A stretch of DNA of 15,129 nucleotides from CAUJGQ01 sp038325665. GTDB lineage: Bacteria; Chloroflexota; Dehalococcoidia; CAUJGQ01. The notes below the pieces were generated by a model. It saw nothing but the letters and a program-made list of their open reading frames with translations, did not search any database and had not been told where the DNA came from. This document shows positions 13,153 to 15,129 of the stretch, in pieces; position 1 is the stretch's first letter, and each line of letters starts with the position of its first letter. Location of the stretch: positions 1-15,129 of the forward strand of contig JBBQJF010000098.1 in the NCBI GenBank assembly GCA_038325665.1, written 5' to 3'. Position numbers and translations under genes: made by a program.

Positions 13153-14085
13153 TTAGTCTCCAACCAGCATGTTGAGTAACGCCATGCGCACGTACAGGCC
13201 GTTCTCGGCCTGCCGGAAGACGGCGACGCGTGGGTCGGCGATGTACGCCTCGGGAAGCTCCGGGCCTTTGGGCAACGGGTGCAATACGATAGCGTCATCA
13301 CGCAGGAGCGACATCACGTCGTCGGTCAGGGCGTAGCAGCGCTCCTCGGCGCCGGGAACAAAGAGCTGTTGCAACTCGAAATGGCGGAACTGACCGGCGA
13401 CGAAGTACAAGACATCTGTCTCACCGGCAACCTTCCGCAGATCGACGCCGGTGTCGCAGGACAGATCAGCCACGCCGATCGCTTCCTGAATATTCTCGGT
13501 GACTTTGAGCACGGCCGGCGAAATGAAGTTGAAGTGGACGCCGCGATAGCGCGTCGCCAGCAGCTTCACGAACGAGCGCATCGCCGGCCAGCGCCAAAAG
13601 CTGGTGTCACCGACCAGGGTGATGCGCAACCCGTCGGGCGGGCCGCGCCGTTCGACGATCGTCACGAGGTCAAGCAGTGCTTGGGTCGGGTGCTCGCCCT
13701 CGGCCTCGCCGGCGTTGAACACCGGCATCCCGGCGACGGCCGCGGCGCGGGCCGCTCCACCGGCGCGCTCGGCCCGGATCACGAGCGCGTCAAAGTGCCA
13801 CGCGCCGAAGATGCGCACGGTGTCCTCGACGCTCTGCTCGCGCGCCTGGGGTGACAGGCTGCCGGCGCGGAACTCGCGTACGCGGCCGCCCAGCATCGAC
13901 ATCGCCTCACCGAACGAAGCCGCCGTTAGGAAGCTCTCCTCGTACAGCAGCGTCGCCAGCTTGCGCCCACGCAGCGCATCGACCGCGCCGGCAGGGGCCG
14001 CCCGCTCCATCCGCGCCGCCTCCGGGATCAACTCCCGCTCGATCCAGTCACGCTCGAACTGGGCCACCTCGAGGACATGACGCAC
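13153..14085 (-). CDS. pyrB: Aspartate carbamoyltransferase-like protein with altered active-site loop
   Basis: ATCase joins carbamoyl phosphate to aspartate, the first committed step of pyrimidine synthesis. The 310-residue length equals the catalytic chain. Conserved: LVIRAE (Arg104), EHPTQALLDL (131-140), LVGDTSFWRWPAMRSF (Arg at the Arg167-equivalent site), HPLPK (269-273) and the C-terminal RQAENGLYVRMALL. Altered: the carbamoyl-phosphate loop STRTR reads SFLTA (51-55), removing the catalytic Arg54-equivalent. The Lys84 region reads SPQAREQSVEDT with no lysine, and the Arg229-equivalent in DVLYFVAGQF is absent. These are hand alignments to the E. coli enzyme. It may be a divergent paralogue with another acceptor, or inactive. 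The GTG start at 14085 is chosen for GGAGG six bases upstream. It precedes rfbD by three bases. No pyrI-like gene is visible. Confidence 0.82.
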   Translation of the reverse strand: MRHVLEVAQFERDWIERELIPEAARMERAAPAGAVDALRGRKLATLLYEESFLTAASFGEAMSMLGGRVREFRAGSLSPQAREQSVEDTVRIFGAWHFDALVIRAERAGGAARAAAVAGMPVFNAGEAEGEHPTQALLDLVTIVERRGPPDGLRITLVGDTSFWRWPAMRSFVKLLATRYRGVHFNFISPAVLKVTENIQEAIGVADLSCDTGVDLRKVAGETDVLYFVAGQFRHFELQQLFVPGAEERCYALTDDVMSLLRDDAIVLHPLPKGPELPEAYIADPRVAVFRQAENGLYVRMALLNMLVGD

Positions 14086-14103
14086 GGCCAACCTCCGGTT
14101 AGC

Positions 14104-14182
14104 GGTGTTGGATGATGGGTATTGGGTGATGGGCGAGAAGCCACTGGTCCCTCCAACACCCAACACCTATCACCCATCACCC
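14104..14182. repeat. Inverted repeat built of GGTGTTGG/GGTGATGG-type units
   Basis: Bases 14104-14133 consist of repeated GTGTTGG, GATGATGGG and GGGTGATGGG units. The reverse complement of 14153-14182 has the same vocabulary, and GGGTGATGGG (14124-14133) pairs perfectly with CCCATCACCC (14173-14182). The element fills the gap between the thiolase stop and the pyrB start. I recall similar TTGGGTGATGGG repeats as dispersed intergenic elements in Chloroflexota. Confidence 0.6.
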
Positions 14183-14184
14183 GA

Positions 14185-15129
14185 CTAGTGGCCGTTGCTC
14201 ACGACCAGGGCAATGCCTTGGCCGCCGCCGATGCAGAGCGTGGCGAGGCCGGTGTGGGAGTCGCGGCGCTTCATTTCGTGCAGCAGTGTGACCAGGATGC
14301 GGGCGCCGCTGGCGCCGATCGGGTGGCCGAGGGCGATCGCGCCGCCGTTGACGTTCAGCTTGTCCGGGTCGAGGCCCAACTCGCGCTGGACGGCGACACT
14401 CTGCGCGGCAAACGCCTCGTTCGCCTCGACGAGATCGAGCTGTCGCACGTCCAGATCGGCGCGGGCCAGGGCCTTGCGCGTCGCCGGGATTGGGCCGATG
14501 CCCATGATCTTCGGATCGACTCCGGCGGAGGCCCAGGCGCGGATCGTCGCCATCGGCTTGATGCCCAACTCATCCGCCTTCTTCCGGCTCATCAGCACGG
14601 CCACGGCAGCGCCGTCATTGATGCCGGAGGCGTTGCCGGCCGTGACCGAGCCGTTGCCCTTGAAGGCCGGCCGCAGACCGGCCAGCTTCTCGGCGGTGGT
14701 CTCGGGCCGGGGGTGCTCGTCGGTGTCAATCACGGTCGTGCCTTTGCGCCCCGTAATCTCGACCGGCACGATCTCGTCTTTGAAGCGGCCGGCCTTGATC
14801 GCCTCACCGGCCCGCCGCTGACTCTCCGCCGCGAACGCATCCTGGTCGAGGCGGGACACCTCGAACTGATCGGAGACATTCTCGGCGGTGACGCCCATAT
14901 GGCAGGAGTGAAAGGCGTCGGTCAGTCCATCGAGGATCATGCTGTCCACCAGCTCGCCGTGGCCCATGCGGTAGCCATAGCGCGCCTTGGGCAGCAGGTA
15001 GGGCGCCGCGCTCATGTTCTCTTGACCGCCCGCGACGATCACGTCGGCGTCACCGACGAGGATCGCCTGCGCCGCCAGCGTGATCGCCTTCAGCCCCGAT
15101 CCACACACCTTGTTGATCGCCGTCGCCGG
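14185..15129 (-). CDS. Acetyl-CoA acetyltransferase (thiolase), N-terminus beyond window
   Basis: Biosynthetic-type thiolase joins two acetyl-CoA to acetoacetyl-CoA, or runs in reverse, feeding polyhydroxybutyrate, isoprenoid or fatty-acid routes. The 314 visible residues start seven codons before the active-site nucleophile: INKVCGSGLKAI, with Cys in VCGSG. The frame is open to the right edge, so roughly 80 residues are missing. Other markers are AGGQENMSAAPYLL, NASGINDGAAVAVLMS, EANEAFAAQSVAV, the histidine motif NGGAIALGHPIGASGARI and the second active-site Cys in CIGGGQGIALV. The GTG at 15108 encodes the valine before Cys and is not a start. It could be phaA or atoB, and the sequence alone does not decide. 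It is upstream of pyrB on the same strand, separated by the repeat-filled gap. Confidence 0.95.
   Translation of the reverse strand, partial: PATAINKVCGSGLKAITLAAQAILVGDADVIVAGGQENMSAAPYLLPKARYGYRMGHGELVDSMILDGLTDAFHSCHMGVTAENVSDQFEVSRLDQDAFAAESQRRAGEAIKAGRFKDEIVPVEITGRKGTTVIDTDEHPRPETTAEKLAGLRPAFKGNGSVTAGNASGINDGAAVAVLMSRKKADELGIKPMATIRAWASAGVDPKIMGIGPIPATRKALARADLDVRQLDLVEANEAFAAQSVAVQRELGLDPDKLNVNGGAIALGHPIGASGARILVTLLHEMKRRDSHTGLATLCIGGGQGIALVVSNGH

Noticed and set aside
1..15129. CRISPR array, tRNA, rRNA, insertion sequence or prophage
   Set aside because: No spaced direct repeats, no tRNA-like cloverleaf, no rRNA blocks and no transposase, integrase or phage-like reading frame were found.

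Overview
This window reads as ordinary chromosome from a GC-rich bacterium. Chloroflexota (Thermomicrobia/Sphaerobacter-like) is the most likely source. That is inferred from the eukaryote-like (type 2) IleRS, an ArsA-type protein with an HSP20-like tail, several lipoproteins, and short palindromic repeats of a kind I associate with that phylum. No rRNA, tRNA, CRISPR array, transposase or phage gene was found. Two genes run off the edges: ileS at the left lacks its 5' part, and a thiolase at the right lacks its N-terminus.

Layout. 1-1396 (+) is the C-terminal half of ileS. 1678-3029 (-) is a two-gene unit joined by a one-base stop/start overlap: a four-helix membrane protein of unknown function, then a GYD-domain protein. 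3402-3968 (-) is an RDD membrane protein, divergent from 4314-5495 (+), a membrane-anchored HEXXH putative peptidase. 5630-6964 (-) is citrate synthase. 7116-8291 (-) is an ArsA-like protein whose P-loop lysine is replaced by threonine, preceded by a lipoprotein at 8467-9252 (-). 9585-11258 (+) is a lipoprotein fusing a PstS-like N-terminal part to a CapA-type domain. It meets pyrE (11259-11909, -) tail to tail with no bases between the stop codons. Further right on the minus strand lie an rfbD-like reductase (12292-13149), a pyrB-like carbamoyltransferase (13153-14085) and acetyl-CoA acetyltransferase (14185-15129).

The strongest non-coding signal is upstream of pyrE. A near-consensus sigma-70 promoter (TTGACA, 17 bases, TAATTT) drives a leader of about 275 nt. 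The leader contains nested stems, a 12-bp hairpin capped by a GUGA tetraloop, further hairpins, and a rho-independent terminator with TTTTT that ends about 20 bases before the pyrE start. It looks like an attenuator or riboswitch-like leader, or an independent structured RNA, and I do not recognise its family.

The second theme is altered active sites. The pyrB-like protein has lost most of the STRTR carbamoyl-phosphate loop, the pyrE-like protein has lost the usual catalytic-loop lysines, and the ArsA-like protein lacks the P-loop lysine and the DxDPA switch. Either these are clade-typical variants or the pyrB/pyrE pair serves a non-standard reaction. Two copies of a palindrome with an identical 18-base core, and an unrelated inverted repeat between the thiolase and pyrB, suggest dispersed small repeats.
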